Positions 22,894 to 33,036 of a stretch of 64,000 bases of DNA are shown piece after piece. The stretch is from assembly GCA_037176885.1 (NCBI GenBank), contig JAWWNJ010000006.1, positions 992,001-1,056,000 of the forward strand, in the 5' to 3' direction. Numbering within the stretch: position 1 is the stretch's first letter; every line of letters starts with the position of its first letter. Under the pieces are notes generated by a model, which searched no databases, had not been told where the DNA came from, and was given only the letters and a program-made list of their open reading frames with translations. Both the position numbers and the translations under genes were made by a program. The stretch comes from Favolaschia claudopus (lineage: Eukaryota; Basidiomycota; Agaricomycetes; Agaricales; Mycenaceae).

Positions 22894-23709
22894 ATGGCCT
22901 GTTGTTCGTACTCGTGTCTCTCTCTATGTTTGAACTCTGTATTTTTTCGTGTATGTGCTTTGTATGCGCTCGTATCTATCGTGAAACAACCGTTGTCGAA
23001 GTGCTCCTCGTATGTTTCTGTGTGATGAGAGCCTCGAGTGCATGGCGCTCGAGAGTCAAGTCACGGAGCGACTAGCGGCCTCACATGCAGCTGTCGTTCT
23101 AGTTCTGCTCTACGGTGTTTGATTCGTTGCCATGAGCGAATCTGCGTTGAGATACTTTTGAACGAATTGGCTGTTCGCTGACTCCTTCCAGGTTTTGTCG
23201 CAGTTCTGCCAAACAATGGAACACATTTTGCAAAAGTCGACCACTCTGGCTGCGATGACCTTTCGCTAGTCCCAGAAAAACTCACTGGACGGGACGAGTC
23301 GAGATATATCCCCACTTGCACAATGAAGCAGAATTTGACCGCTTGTATTCCTCAGTGGGTGCCAAGGATAGGACATGCGATCGTCGACACTAGAGCAAAG
23401 ACTGGCGTCACATTCTTGAACATGGGCGGTCCGGATATAATGAGGTCCAGCAAAGGCGTTGGTATTGGAACACTAGCGAGTGAAAGCCGTGAACCAAAAG
23501 ACAGCTACCGGCGTGAAAGCTGAAAATTTGATACGTGTTGGTGGGTCGGTGACTTGCCAATGCTCGCTTCGTTCAATTCCATTCACCATCGCACACACAT
23601 CATGTACACCCGTTCTACATACTCAAAGAGATCTAATTCCCAACTTGTAATGGAATCAGTAAAAAGCTCGAACCCGCAACGACATAGGTCCTCACCTCAA
23701 TAAATGAGC
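22894..23709. other. Intergenic region, 0.8 kb
   Basis: Between two convergent genes. Small ORFs only, with no recognisable content on either strand, and no repeat noted. Confidence 0.45.
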
Positions 23710-24085
23710 TCAAAGTTCATCGTAAGAAAGGATTTGCCTCTGTTTGCCTTCCTCTGTGCTCATAATAGGCCCGACCACGCCGAAGAACTCCTTCAAGTAC
23801 GGGTTCGCCATGTGCGTCTGGAAAGCCTGGACGGGACGATGCATGAATGGTCAGAAATCGAAGATCCGCTTAATCGAGTCAGAAATCCAAACGAGTACTA
23901 ACCGCGTCGTCCGCATAGCGCTCAACAAGGGACCAGGCGGAGGGATCCTTTGGGTCCTGGAGGATGAACCAATTGAGGGTCCCCTCGTCCTTCTGGAATG
24001 TTTCTTTGGCTTTGAGGAGGGCGGCTTTCATCTCGCTCTCCTTGCCTGGGAGGCTCCAGAAATGCACGATGGTGGCTTTGACCAT
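23710..24085 (-). CDS. ABM-domain small monooxygenase, copy 3
   Basis: Starts MVKATIVHFWSLPGKESEMK at 24,085. The ABM layout is intact: GTLNWFILQDPKDPSAWSLV ERYADDA, then after a phase-0 intron AFQTHMANPYLKEFFGVVGP IMSTEEGKQRQILSYDEL and a TGA at 23,712-23,710. Most divergent of the three copies in the window, but the GTL(A/N)W, DPxxWxxVERY and H-x-A-N-P blocks are kept. Expected to be a small homodimer without cofactor; the substrate cannot be told. Confidence 0.75.
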
Positions 24086-24307
24086 TCTGTTATCGGTGGG
24101 GAGAGGATGAGAGGAGAAGAGAAGACGTCGTAGTGTGGATATCATGGCGATGATCGAATTCGTATGATATTATCATTGCCGTCGATCTTGCCTGATTTGG
24201 CGCTTAACCTCGCTTGCAAAGTTGTATAATGCATGGGTAGAAGAAAACATGAAATAGCAGCATCCATGGCATAGAGAATACTGTGTAGATAGCAGAGAAA
24301 CACCGAT

Positions 24308-26166
24308 CTAATCAAATGTAATTTTCTTACCACCGGAAGGTTGAATACCACCAGTCCGAGCTCCTCCTCTGGGTGCACCCCGTCCGCCACGTCCTCCACG
24401 ATCGCCACCCCGTCCCCGACCTCCACCGCGGCCACCAAACCCGCCACGGTCCCCACCGAAGCCGCCGCGACCTCCCCGTCCGCCTCCCCGGCCCCCTCGT
24501 CCTCCACGGTCACCACCGAAGCCACCACCGCGTCCACCGCCGAAGCCTCCACCACCGAAACCACCACCGCCACCACTCGAGTCTCTCGGTTGCGAATAAT
24601 CCAACCGTATCGACCGCCCGTCAATCTCCTGGCCATTCGCCGCCGCGAAAGCCTTCTTCGCCCCCTCGATATCCTCGAATTCTACATACCCGAAGCCCTT
24701 TGGCCGCCCCGTGTCGCGGTCCGTCGGAAGACGCACGCTCTTGACGTTTCCGCCACACTCGGTGAAAAAGCTCCACACTTTGTCCTCGTCGACGCCGAAG
24801 CTCAGGTTGCCCACGAACAACGTTGCACTGGGCGCGCTCTCCGAGTCCCCGAAGGCCTTCGCGCGGGTCTCGCGCTGCCTGCTCTTGTCTGCGGGGCGCC
24901 CGTAGTCGATTTTGACTGCGCGGCCGTCGATCTCCTGCCCGTTCATCTTGAGCGCCTCCTCGACGGCGGCGGTGGTCGTGAAATGTACGTGTCCGAAGCC
25001 GCGTGATTGGCCAGAGTTGCGATCGATGGCGACCGTCGCGGAAACGACTTCACCGCAGGAGGCAAACTCTTGTGCGAGACGGTCGTTGTCGACGTTCCAT
25101 GAGAGCTGGCCCACGAAAATGGATTTGATCTCCTCCTCGCCGCCCTCGGCGCCAGCTGCAGGTGCAGCATCACCGTTTGCGAGTTTGACTTTTTTGGTCG
25201 GCACTGCGTCCCCATCGGGTGCTTTCCTCTTGCCTGTTTGATTGAATCAACAATGGGCATACAAGTGAGAGTGAGATCAAGACAGACCATTAGTGGCAGG
25301 CTTGGAAGCATCGGCCATTTCCTCGTCGGAATCAGAGTCGTCGGAGCTGTCGTCAGAGTCTGCTGCGGCTTTCTTCCCATTGGCGGCCGGGGCAGCAGGC
25401 ATCTCCTCGTCGGAATCCTCTGATGAAGAAGTGTCAGGTTTTTTGGCTGCCGCTTTGGGAGCAGCTTTCGGGGCCGGTGCTTCGTCGTCAGATGAATCGG
25501 AGTCATCGGAATCGTCAGAATCCTTGGCTTTTTTGGGTGCAGGTGCGGCAGCCTTTTTGGTCGGTGCGGGGGCAGCAGCTTTTGGTGCGGGGGCGTCGTC
25601 GTCGGAAGAGTCATCGTCGGAGTCGTCGGAAGATTCTGCCTTTTTGGCTGGTGCAGCAGCAGCTTTCTTGGCGGGGGCAGATGCAGCGGCCTTTTTGGCG
25701 GGTGCAGGTGCGGCAGCCTTTTTGGGGGCAGGTTCGTCGTCGCTGTCGTCTGAGTCCGCGGCAGCGGCGACAGGTTTCGGGGCGGCGGCTTTGACCTGTG
25801 CGGCCTTGGGCTTTTCGTCTTCCGATTCTGATTCTGAATCATCCGAGTCGGAATCCGCAGCCTTGAAAGTATCAAAATTGAAGATCTTGGCATTTAGATG
25901 GACGCAAAAAAACATACCTTCTTGGGTACGGGTTTCGAAGGAGAAGTAGCGGCGGGTTTGACTTGTTTCTTCTACAGAGAACGTTAGAATCGGGCTGGTA
26001 AAAGAGAACAAGATATACATACGGCCTTTTCCAGGATATCCTTCTTGGAAGGTTTTTCAGCGGCGTTTTTGGCGCTTTTCTCTGCTTTTTTGGCTACCCG
26101 GTCAGCCTTCTTGGCTGTTTTGGCAGCGGCCTTCTCCGCTTTCGCTGCTGCCTTGTCTTTGCCCAT
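24308..26166 (-). CDS. Nucleolin / Gar2 / Nsr1-like nucleolar RNA-binding protein
   Basis: Minus strand, start MGKDKAAAKAEKAAAKTAKK at 26,166. N-terminal third is Lys/Ala-rich. Then comes a long array of acidic serine blocks (DSDDSDDE, SSDDSDDDSSDDD, DSDDSDDSDSSDDE, SSSEDSDEE) separated by PAPAKKAAA-type basic linkers, the CK2-substrate tail of nucleolins. Two RRMs follow: RNP2/RNP1 as SIFVGQLSW...RGFGHVHF and TLFVGNLSF...KGFGYVEF, each with an EIDGR(A/S)(V/I)(K/R)(I/L)DY end. A GGGFGG/RGG box of about 70 residues closes the protein, which ends GGKKITFD. Role in the family: pre-rRNA processing and 40S assembly in the nucleolus. Four exons. Confidence 0.9.
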
Positions 26167-26683
26167 CGTAGAAAGTAAGGAGGGGGTGGAGGGGATGGAG
26201 GAGGGCGGAGGGGGATGGAGGAAGGGAAGGAAGGAAAAGTTCGAGGGAAAAAAATTCGAAGATTCCACGTGACTGATCGGCAATTCAGCCGTTTGCGGCC
26301 CGACTCTAACTTTGCCATTCACGTCAACGCGCCCTGCTTGTCTGCGCTGTTTGTTTCCCATTTTTTGACGAGTCCCAGCAGTGACGAGCTGCCTTTGGGT
26401 ACGACCTACATTCGGCTAGCTCTTTCTCTGGTCGTATTGGAATAATTGCAAGCAACTTGATGAATGAATGAACTTGGCCGTGCTCAGAACTCAACTTGAA
26501 CTGAACTTAAGCGCTGGCCTCTGGGATAGCAACCATCTGGCAAGCACCTTGCAAATTTTGCCTCTTAATCTCCTTCATGTAATTCGGTTCAGGAAATTTT
26601 GGCATCTGGCCTCGAAATTCTATTTCAATCTCTCACACCGTTGCTCTTGAACAAAGCCCCCATCTTTGCCGCTCACCCCATCC
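26167..26683. promoter_or_regulatory. Divergent promoter region, nucleolin and BTB gene A
   Basis: GA-rich tract (ggaggggatggaggaggg) directly upstream of the nucleolin start. The part just before BTB gene A (26,540-26,683) is homologous to the region before gene D (30,735-30,876): shared ttgcaaattttg, attcggttcag and gctcaccccatcc. Confidence 0.5.
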
Positions 26684-27710
26684 ATGTCGACCCCTGCAGC
26701 TTCCATCCGCGATGCTAATGACCCTTTCTCCCCACTCTCAAACGCGGACAACCCCCCAGACATAATTCTTAGGTCCTCAGACCTCGTAGACTTCCACGTT
26801 CACAAGTGGATCCTGTCCTATGCCTCCACTTTCTTCAAAGACATGTTCCTGTTCCCCGAGGGGTCCAATGTGGTGAAAGATGGGAAACCCGTCGCTCCCC
26901 TTGTCGAAACCAGCCAAGTCGTCAACATTCTCCTCACGTTGTGCTACCCGCGCTCTACATCCATCGACAGCTTCCTCGATCTTGACGGTGTGGACGACGC
27001 ATACGAAGCCGCGGATAAATACCAAATTTTGGGTGGGCAGGCAGTACTCGAACGGCTGCTGGACGAACCGCGCTTTCTCGAGAAGGAGCCGCACCGTGTC
27101 TTTGCCATTGCATGTCACAGAGGGTTGGAAAAGCAGGCGAAGGCGGCGGCCATGGCCACTCTCAAGCTTCCCGCCTTCGTCCCCAATATACGGGTGCCGG
27201 AATTCGATTGGATTTCAGCCACAAAACTGCGTCAATTGGAGGAGTTTCGATACCAATGTTCGCAAGCCATGGTAACATTCCTCGCACACCAAAGTAGCAG
27301 TTTCATGGCTGAGGAGTTCTGTGACCCCGAGATATTCCACGAAGTCTGGTGGAGACAAGGGGGCCATGGCAGTGGTTGCGGCCCAACTTTCGCCGAGTAT
27401 GAGTCGGTGACCCCCGCTGAGTGGCTTATCGCACACATAAGCAATGTTAGGCTCGTTGCGGAGGTTCGCCCTGATATTGAATCAGTATCGATGGCTTTGC
27501 GGACAATCAAGCAGCCGATCCTCAACTCCATGTCTAATTGTTCCACCTGCTTGACGGGCGCATCGGCTTCTCTCTCAAGCTTGGTGCAGGATCTAGAAGT
27601 CCGGGTCACTGTGGTGCAAAAAGGGGTATAAATCGATCTTCCTTCCACTTCATGCCTACGAACTTACACCACTCTTTCAGCTCCTTGCAAAGTACTCGTT
27701 CGCTAGCTAG
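26684..27710 (+). CDS. BTB/POZ domain protein A
   Basis: Starts MSTPAASIRDANDPFSPLSN at 26,684 (a non-ATG extension to 26,666 is ignored). BTB core: PPDIILRSSDLVDFHVHKWI LSYASTFFKDMF, the classic D-(I/V)-x-L-x-(S/V)-x2-F-x-V-HK pattern, then ILLTLCYP, AADKYQI and a C-terminal BACK-like helical part with HRVFAIACHRG. Near the end are a W-W-...-GCGPT motif and a CSTCL pair (C-x2-C). An intron (about 27,629-27,680) joins the long exon to a tiny last exon LLAKYSFAS ending at 27,710; the same ending occurs in genes D and D'. Basidiomycete BTB proteins of this kind are large lineage-specific families, likely adaptors for ubiquitin ligases or transcription complexes; the role is inferred. Confidence 0.85.
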
Positions 27711-28381
27711 TTCGCTGTCAGGCCCACTGGTGAATGAGGACGGAAGGTGACGAGAAATCAACTTGCCGCTCGCGCCAACACGTCCTGCTTGTTTGCGTTC
27801 TTTCTTTTGCAGTTTTCGACAAATCCCAGTGACTAGCTGCCTTTGGGTATAGGCTTGCATATGTATTAATTTTTGGGGGTGGTCTACCTCTTTGTTTTCT
27901 TTCACTTCATTACAAGTTCTGAGTCCAACCATAATCTATCCAGATTCTCCTCAAATAATGCTCCTTTGTCTGCGACCGTCAAGCTTGAGTCTTCGATCGA
28001 ACTTGTGTTTCTTCTACTTGCCCACTTCAAGTTCTTTATACCCTCTTCGTCACCGCTTCTGCCCAAATGATGCCAACTCACACCAGGAGAGAACCCTTGT
28101 TGGATCTCGGTGAAACCCCAGACCTTGTTTCGCACTCGCGTGGTGCAAGCAGGTCAAGAACGGAAAGCTGATGGGCAGTTGTGTTGACCTCGCATTCTCT
28201 CTGGCCTTTCCTGGGCAACTGTGTACTTCCGGCAACCTCAGACTGCTTGACCACGTTTCTCAACCCTATTTCGATCATACATATCACCCGTTTGAACGGA
28301 CCATTCCGATCTTGTCTTGATTTGTTTCTGTCAACCCCTAGCAAGCATTCTCTTCCAGAACGTTCACCCTCCGCACACTCA
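27711..28381. other. Intergenic region; outer end of the left inverted-repeat arm
   Basis: From about 27,950 the DNA matches, inverted, about 46,520-46,950 (shared gatgccaactcacaccagg and gaacggaaagctgatggg). No gene supported; a small ORF in both arms here is antisense to nothing and is not counted. Confidence 0.6.
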
Positions 28382-29460
28382 ATGGCTGCGCTCGAAGAGC
28401 CCATCCCTGATGCCGGTCACCCCTTCTCCCCAACTTCGAACGAGGACTATCCCCCAGATGTAATTCTTCGGTCCAATGACAAGGTGGACTTCCACGTTCA
28501 CAAGGCTATCCTGGCGTTTGCCTCTAATTTCTTCAAAAACATGTTCTCGTTTCCCGAGCCCACTGGCGGGGAAGCCAATATAGTCAAAGACGGGAAACCC
28601 GTTGTTCCTCTCCACGAATTCAGCGCGGTCATCAGGATCCTCCTCACATTGATCTACCCCCGCATCATATGTACTGGCGATTTCTTGGATCTCGATGGTG
28701 TGGATGCCGCCTACAAGGCGGCCGATTTCTACCAGTTATCTGGTGGACAACAACTGCTCGAGCAGCTATTGGAGGAACCTCGCTTTTTGGACAAGCAACC
28801 CCACCGCGTCTTCGCCATTGCGTGTCACAGAGGGTTGGAAAAACAGGCCAAGGTGGCCGCGATGGCGACACTCAGGCTCCGCTATTTCGTCCCCGACTCG
28901 ACGGTGCCCGAATTCCAGCACATACCCACCGCCAAGCTGCATCAACTGTTGCAGTTTCGTGCCAAATGCTCCAACGCCATGATCGAGCTTCTTGAACCAC
29001 TCGCGAGCATTGTTCACGCTGCGCAGTATAGCGAGCCTCTCGGCCCAGACGGTCCATTCGAAAGAGTCTGGTGGAGGAACGAAGATCATGGCCCCGGCTG
29101 TGGTCCCACTTGGGTCGATGGTCCTCCCGAATATTTGGATCCACCCGGCCACTGGGTACAACCCCCTTGGTGGTTCTGCGCCCACATAGCAAACGTGAAG
29201 AAGCTTGCAGAAATTTGCCCTGGCCTCGAATTCGTGTGTGCAGCCCTACGCACCATCGAAGAGCCGATCCTCAAGTCTATGTCTACCTGTCCCACCTGCC
29301 TGAATGGCGCACAGTCCTCTCTTTCCTTGCTCATAGAGCATGTAGAATCTGTGGCTACGCAGACACAACAGCGGGTGAATTCTTTTCACGGCTATGCATG
29401 ATAATCGCTCACCCACAAATTTTAAACCAGCTACTCGCCGAGTATACGTTTGCTAACTAG
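28382..29460 (+). CDS. BTB/POZ domain protein B
   Basis: Starts MAALEEPIPDAGHPFSPTSN; an in-frame run upstream (28,181) is open but is not needed. BTB core PPDVILRSNDKVDFHVHKAI LAFASNFFKNMF, then RILLTLIYP, AADFYQLSGGQQLLEQLLEEPR, HRVFAIACHRGLEKQAKVAA. C-terminal VWWRNEDHGPGCGPTW and CPTCLNGAQSSLSLL as in its relatives. A 57-nt intron (29,370-29,430) leads to a 10-codon last exon LLAEYTFAN with stop at 29,458-29,460. Partner copy B' lies inverted at 45.4-46.5 kb. Confidence 0.85.
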
Positions 29461-29716
29461 TCGCTCGAACTCAAACCTTTCTCCGCAAAATTGTACTTCT
29501 TACCCTCCAGTCTTGTGAATTCCATACATGTCTTAGTACTCGTTCTTCCAAATTATGAACTGTTCAATGTTGGCGACTCTCGAATATCCCCCGTGTCCCA
29601 GTCTCTCAAATATTGAAGAGCCTCGACTTGACCAGTTTGTGAACGCACTGACCAATTGGGGATGATTTGTGCTCCATCATCATTCGCTTAGTCCTGAACT
29701 TTTACTTCGTCCACTC

Positions 29717-30731
29717 ATGGCAGCTCAGACGCAATCCGCCCGCGATGCCAACGATCCCTTTGGGCCTTTGTCGAACTTGGAAACCCCACCAGACGTCATT
29801 CTACGTTCAGACGCCGAGCCAGTAGACTTCCACACGCATCGCTCGATTCTCGCATTTGCTTCGCCGACTTTCAGAGACATGTTCACATTCCCGTCCAATG
29901 GGCAGGACCTCATGAAGGACGGGAAGCCGATTGTCCCGGTATTCGAAGAAAGCGCGACTCTCTTATTTTGTGCTACCCTCGCTTCAGCGGCACTGGTTTC
30001 AACAATCTGGATGGCGTGGTCAAAGCATACAACGCGGTGGACAAGTTCCTCATTCCAGATGGTCAAACCCTCTTAGAGCAGATCATGGTGTCCCCGAAGT
30101 TCTTGGAGAAAGAGCCCCATCGCGTCTTTGCTATCGCGTGTGTTTTGCATCTGGAAGAACCAGCCAAAAGGGCGGCCATGGAGACCCTCAAGCTGCCACG
30201 CTTCGTCTCCGCCTTGTCAATACCAGAATTCGACTTGATCACCGCCCGGCACCTTCGACAACTGGAGGTCTTCCATGCCACCTGTTCAGAGAGCGCCATG
30301 GCAAGAGCGGAGCGGTACGCTCACATGCAGCCTGTGGGTCAACAGGAGGGCCACTTCGTGTGGTGGACTTCCCAAAATCATGCCCCGGGATGCGGCTACA
30401 CATATGACGATACAGTAGGAGAATACGTTTTCCCAGCAAGGTGGTTCAGCGATCACATAGCCGCCGCGAAAAATGCTGCCAATAATATTCCGGCGGCCGA
30501 GTCTGTTCTCAAGGCCGTTAATGAGGTTTCCTACGCAAATTTGGAAACCTTGTTAAAGTGTCCGGAATGTAGGCGCGATGCCAAGGGATCGCTTTCGATG
30601 ATGGAGCGCGAGATGGAGTATGACTTACGCATGGATTACCGTCGGGTAAGAGGTCGACTGGCTATTGGAATACGATTCCTCACAATCTTGTCGGTGAACA
30701 GGTACTGGCTGGGTTTACATTTTCACAATAA
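29717..30731 (+). pseudogene. BTB/POZ domain gene C, frameshifted by a 10-bp deletion
   Basis: Begins MAAQTQSARDANDPFGPLSN with a good BTB start (PPDVILRSDAEPVDFHTHRS ILAFASPTFRDMF). At about 29,960, gcgactct runs straight into cttattttg. The intact inverted partner C' has ten extra bases (cgaaaagttg) between these and reads through. The deletion shifts the frame and ends the protein at 30,076. The remaining sequence (from about 29,968) is still open in the right frame and keeps HRVFAIACVLHLEE, FVWWTSQNHAPGCGYTYDD, CPECRRDAKGSLSMM, the last intron (30,650-30,706) and the last exon ending at 30,731. This suggests a recent loss. Confidence 0.8.
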
Positions 30732-30876
30732 TGAAAACTTTGCAAATTTTGACTTTTGATCGAGATCTTCTGCCTCACGTTATTGTTATTCGGTTCAGCG
30801 AATTCTATTGTTCTTCTATTACTCTTAAGCAAGAACCTCATCTTTGTCACCCTCGTCTTTGTCGCTCACCCCATCC

Positions 30877-31906
30877 ATGTCGACCCCTGCAGCTTCCATC
30901 CGCGATGCTAATGACCCTTTCTCCCCACTCTCAAACGCGGACAACCCCCCAGACATAATTCTTCGATCCTCAGACCTCGTAGACTTCCACGTCCACAAGT
31001 CTATCCTGTCCTTTGCCTCCACCTTCTTCAAAGACATGTTCCTGTTGCCCGAGGGGCCCAACGTGGTGAAAGATGAGAAAGCCGTCGCTCCCCTTCCCGA
31101 ACGCAGCGAAGTCGCCAACATTCTCCTCGCGTTGTGCTACCCACGCTCCATTTGTATCGACACCTTCCTCGATCTCGACGGTGTGGACGACGCCTACGAG
31201 GCCGCGGACAAATACCAGATCTCGGGTGGGCAGGCAGTACTCGAACGGCTGCTGGACGAACCGCGCTTTCTCGAGAAGGAGCCGCATCGCGTCTTTGCCA
31301 TTGCGTGCCACAGAGGGTTGGAAAGGCAGGCGAAAGCAGCGGCCATGGCCACTCTCAAGCTTCCTGCTTTTATCCCCAACATTCGGGTGCCGGAATTCAA
31401 TTCGATTTCAGCGTTGAAAGTTCGTCAATTGGAGGAATTTCGATACCAGTGTTCGCAATTCATGGCACAATTCCTCGCAGAGCAAAGTAGCGCTCTTGAC
31501 ACCGAAGATCGCGATCCTGACCCCTTCACGCCATTCCACGGAGTCTGGTGGAACACGGTGGACCACGGCAAAGGTTGCGGCCCCACTTTCTACGAGGGTA
31601 CGATGTACCCCGCCCGGTGGATTAGCGCCCACATGGCCGATGTCACGCTCGTTGCAGAGGTTCGCCCGGATATTGAATCAGTGTCGACGGCCTTGCGGAC
31701 AATCAAACAGCCGATCCTCGATTCCATGTCCACTTGTTCCGTCTGTCTGAAGGGTGCATCGGCTTCTCTCTCAAGTTTGGCGCACGTCCTACAACGCCAG
31801 ACCACTGCGGCGCAAAAACAGGTAGAAACCTTTCTTCCGCCATCTGCCTGTAAACTTACAAAATCCTTTTCGGCAGCTCCTTGCAAATTGCTCGTTCGCT
31901 AGCTAG
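30877..31906 (+). CDS. BTB/POZ domain protein D
   Basis: Nearly the same as genes A and D': MSTPAASIRDANDPFSPLSN, then PPDIILRSSDLVDFHVHKSI LSFASTFFKDMFLLPEG. Intact frame through HRVFAIACHRGLERQAKAAA, VWWNTVDHGKGCGPTF and CSVCLKGASASLSSL. Intron 31,822-31,876 (gtagaa...ggcag), last exon LLANCSFAS. It starts 146 bp after gene C ends. Its close likeness to A (26.7 kb) shows an extra duplication besides the inverted repeat. Confidence 0.85.
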
Positions 31907-32359
31907 TTCGCTGTCAGAATCGTTGGTCAATGGGGACGGAAGGTGCAGAATGTAACACAAAAATCTTCTATATCTATTGGCAGAGCTTGTTCATTCAATG
32001 CGAAAGAATCCCTCCTGCTGATCAAATAATCGAGTGGAGGTAACTTACAAAAAACAAGAGTACTGGAGATCGGATTGCAGAAACAAAAATGACAGATTTC
32101 ACGAGGAAACCGATACATCAAACAGGAACTTGAAGAGCTCAACTGGGCTCAGTCAGCCTTGCAATTAGAAGTGCGCCGATTCTTGTGACCGATTGTTGCC
32201 GCCGATTCTTGAGGCCGATGGTGGTAAGTACGGGAGAATTTCTTGGCTTCCCAAAGAAATAGCCGAGTTTCCGGTTACCCGCTGTACCGTGCCGTGTAAT
32301 CTGCCTAAGCAGGACCGTGCCGAGGAATCTACAGGCTTTATGCCTACCGTAGTGGATCT

Positions 32360-32366
32360 TATAAAT
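32360..32366 (+). promoter_or_regulatory. TATA box of ABM copy 2
   Basis: TATAAAT, 35 bp before the start codon at 32,401; the spacing fits a short 5' UTR. Confidence 0.4.
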
Positions 32367-32400
32367 TCGCCCCACTCAACTTTGCGTCTGAACACCTCCC

Positions 32401-32772
32401 ATGACTTACACCCTCCTCGTGAACATCTACAGCCAGGCCGGCAAAGAGGCTGAAGTCAAAGCTATCTTGGCCCAGGCAGCCGCAATCTATGTGAAGGATA
32501 AGGGGACTTTGGCATGGTTCGTCATGCAGGATACAAAGGATCCCACATCGTTTGCGATCGTCGAGCGATACGAGCAGGAGAGTGTGAGTTCGAGCTTTCA
32601 TAGTGGGTGATTGGAGGATTGATTTCTACGATTTTGCTTGTAGGACGTGGAGACACACCACGCAAACCCGCATTACAGCGAGGTGCCTAAATTGTTGGGT
32701 CCTGTGGTGGATCCTGCGAGGCCGCCCAAGATTTCTTATTACAATGAGTTTGAGCCCAGCAGTGGTGCATAG
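32401..32772 (+). CDS. ABM-domain small monooxygenase, copy 2
   Basis: Exon 1 (32,401-32,583) gives MTYTLLVNIYSQAGKEAEVK AILAQAAAIYVKDKGTLAWF through VERYEQES. A 60-nt intron (32,584-32,643, gtgagt...tgtag) leads to exon 2, DVETHHANPHYSEVPKLLGP VVDPARPPKISYYNEFEPSS GA. 103 residues, all ABM blocks present. Close relative of copy 1 at 2.5 kb, with the same intron phase and site. It lies inside the single-copy loop of the BTB inverted repeat, just outside the left arm. Confidence 0.85.
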
Positions 32773-33036
32773 ATCTGAGATGGGGAGGAAAAACGCTGGT
32801 GAAGTTGTATGGGACTCGGTGGCATCTTGGTTATATAAGACCGGCTTGCTTGTTACTTGCGTTCCTTTTATAAGAGGTTCTGAATGTATACCGCGTAAAC
32901 TTGCAGAGAAAAATAATCGTTGGCGAAGTTCAATAAGTACGAGTTGAGTACGAGTTCAATAGAACGTCAAGGAAGGAAAGACGACGATAACGTAATTACT
33001 TCAACTTGTCGCGTTTGGAACTCATGCTGTCCTCTC

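Larger units (their letters stand above)
27950..32130 (+). repeat. Left arm of a ~4.2 kb inverted repeat (genes B-C-D)
   Basis: Carries B, C and D in direct order; the same order is found inverted at about 42,650-46,950. Homology extends past the coding regions at both ends: outer end at about 27,950 with 46,950, and inner end at about 31,960-32,130 with 42,650-42,920 (for example the shared agagtactgga and gcagagct blocks). Arm ends are estimated by eye. Confidence 0.75.

Noticed and set aside
24943..25893. Minus-strand 316-aa Pro/Leu/His-rich ORF
   Set aside because: Shifted frame of the repetitive acidic-Ser coding part of the nucleolin-like gene.
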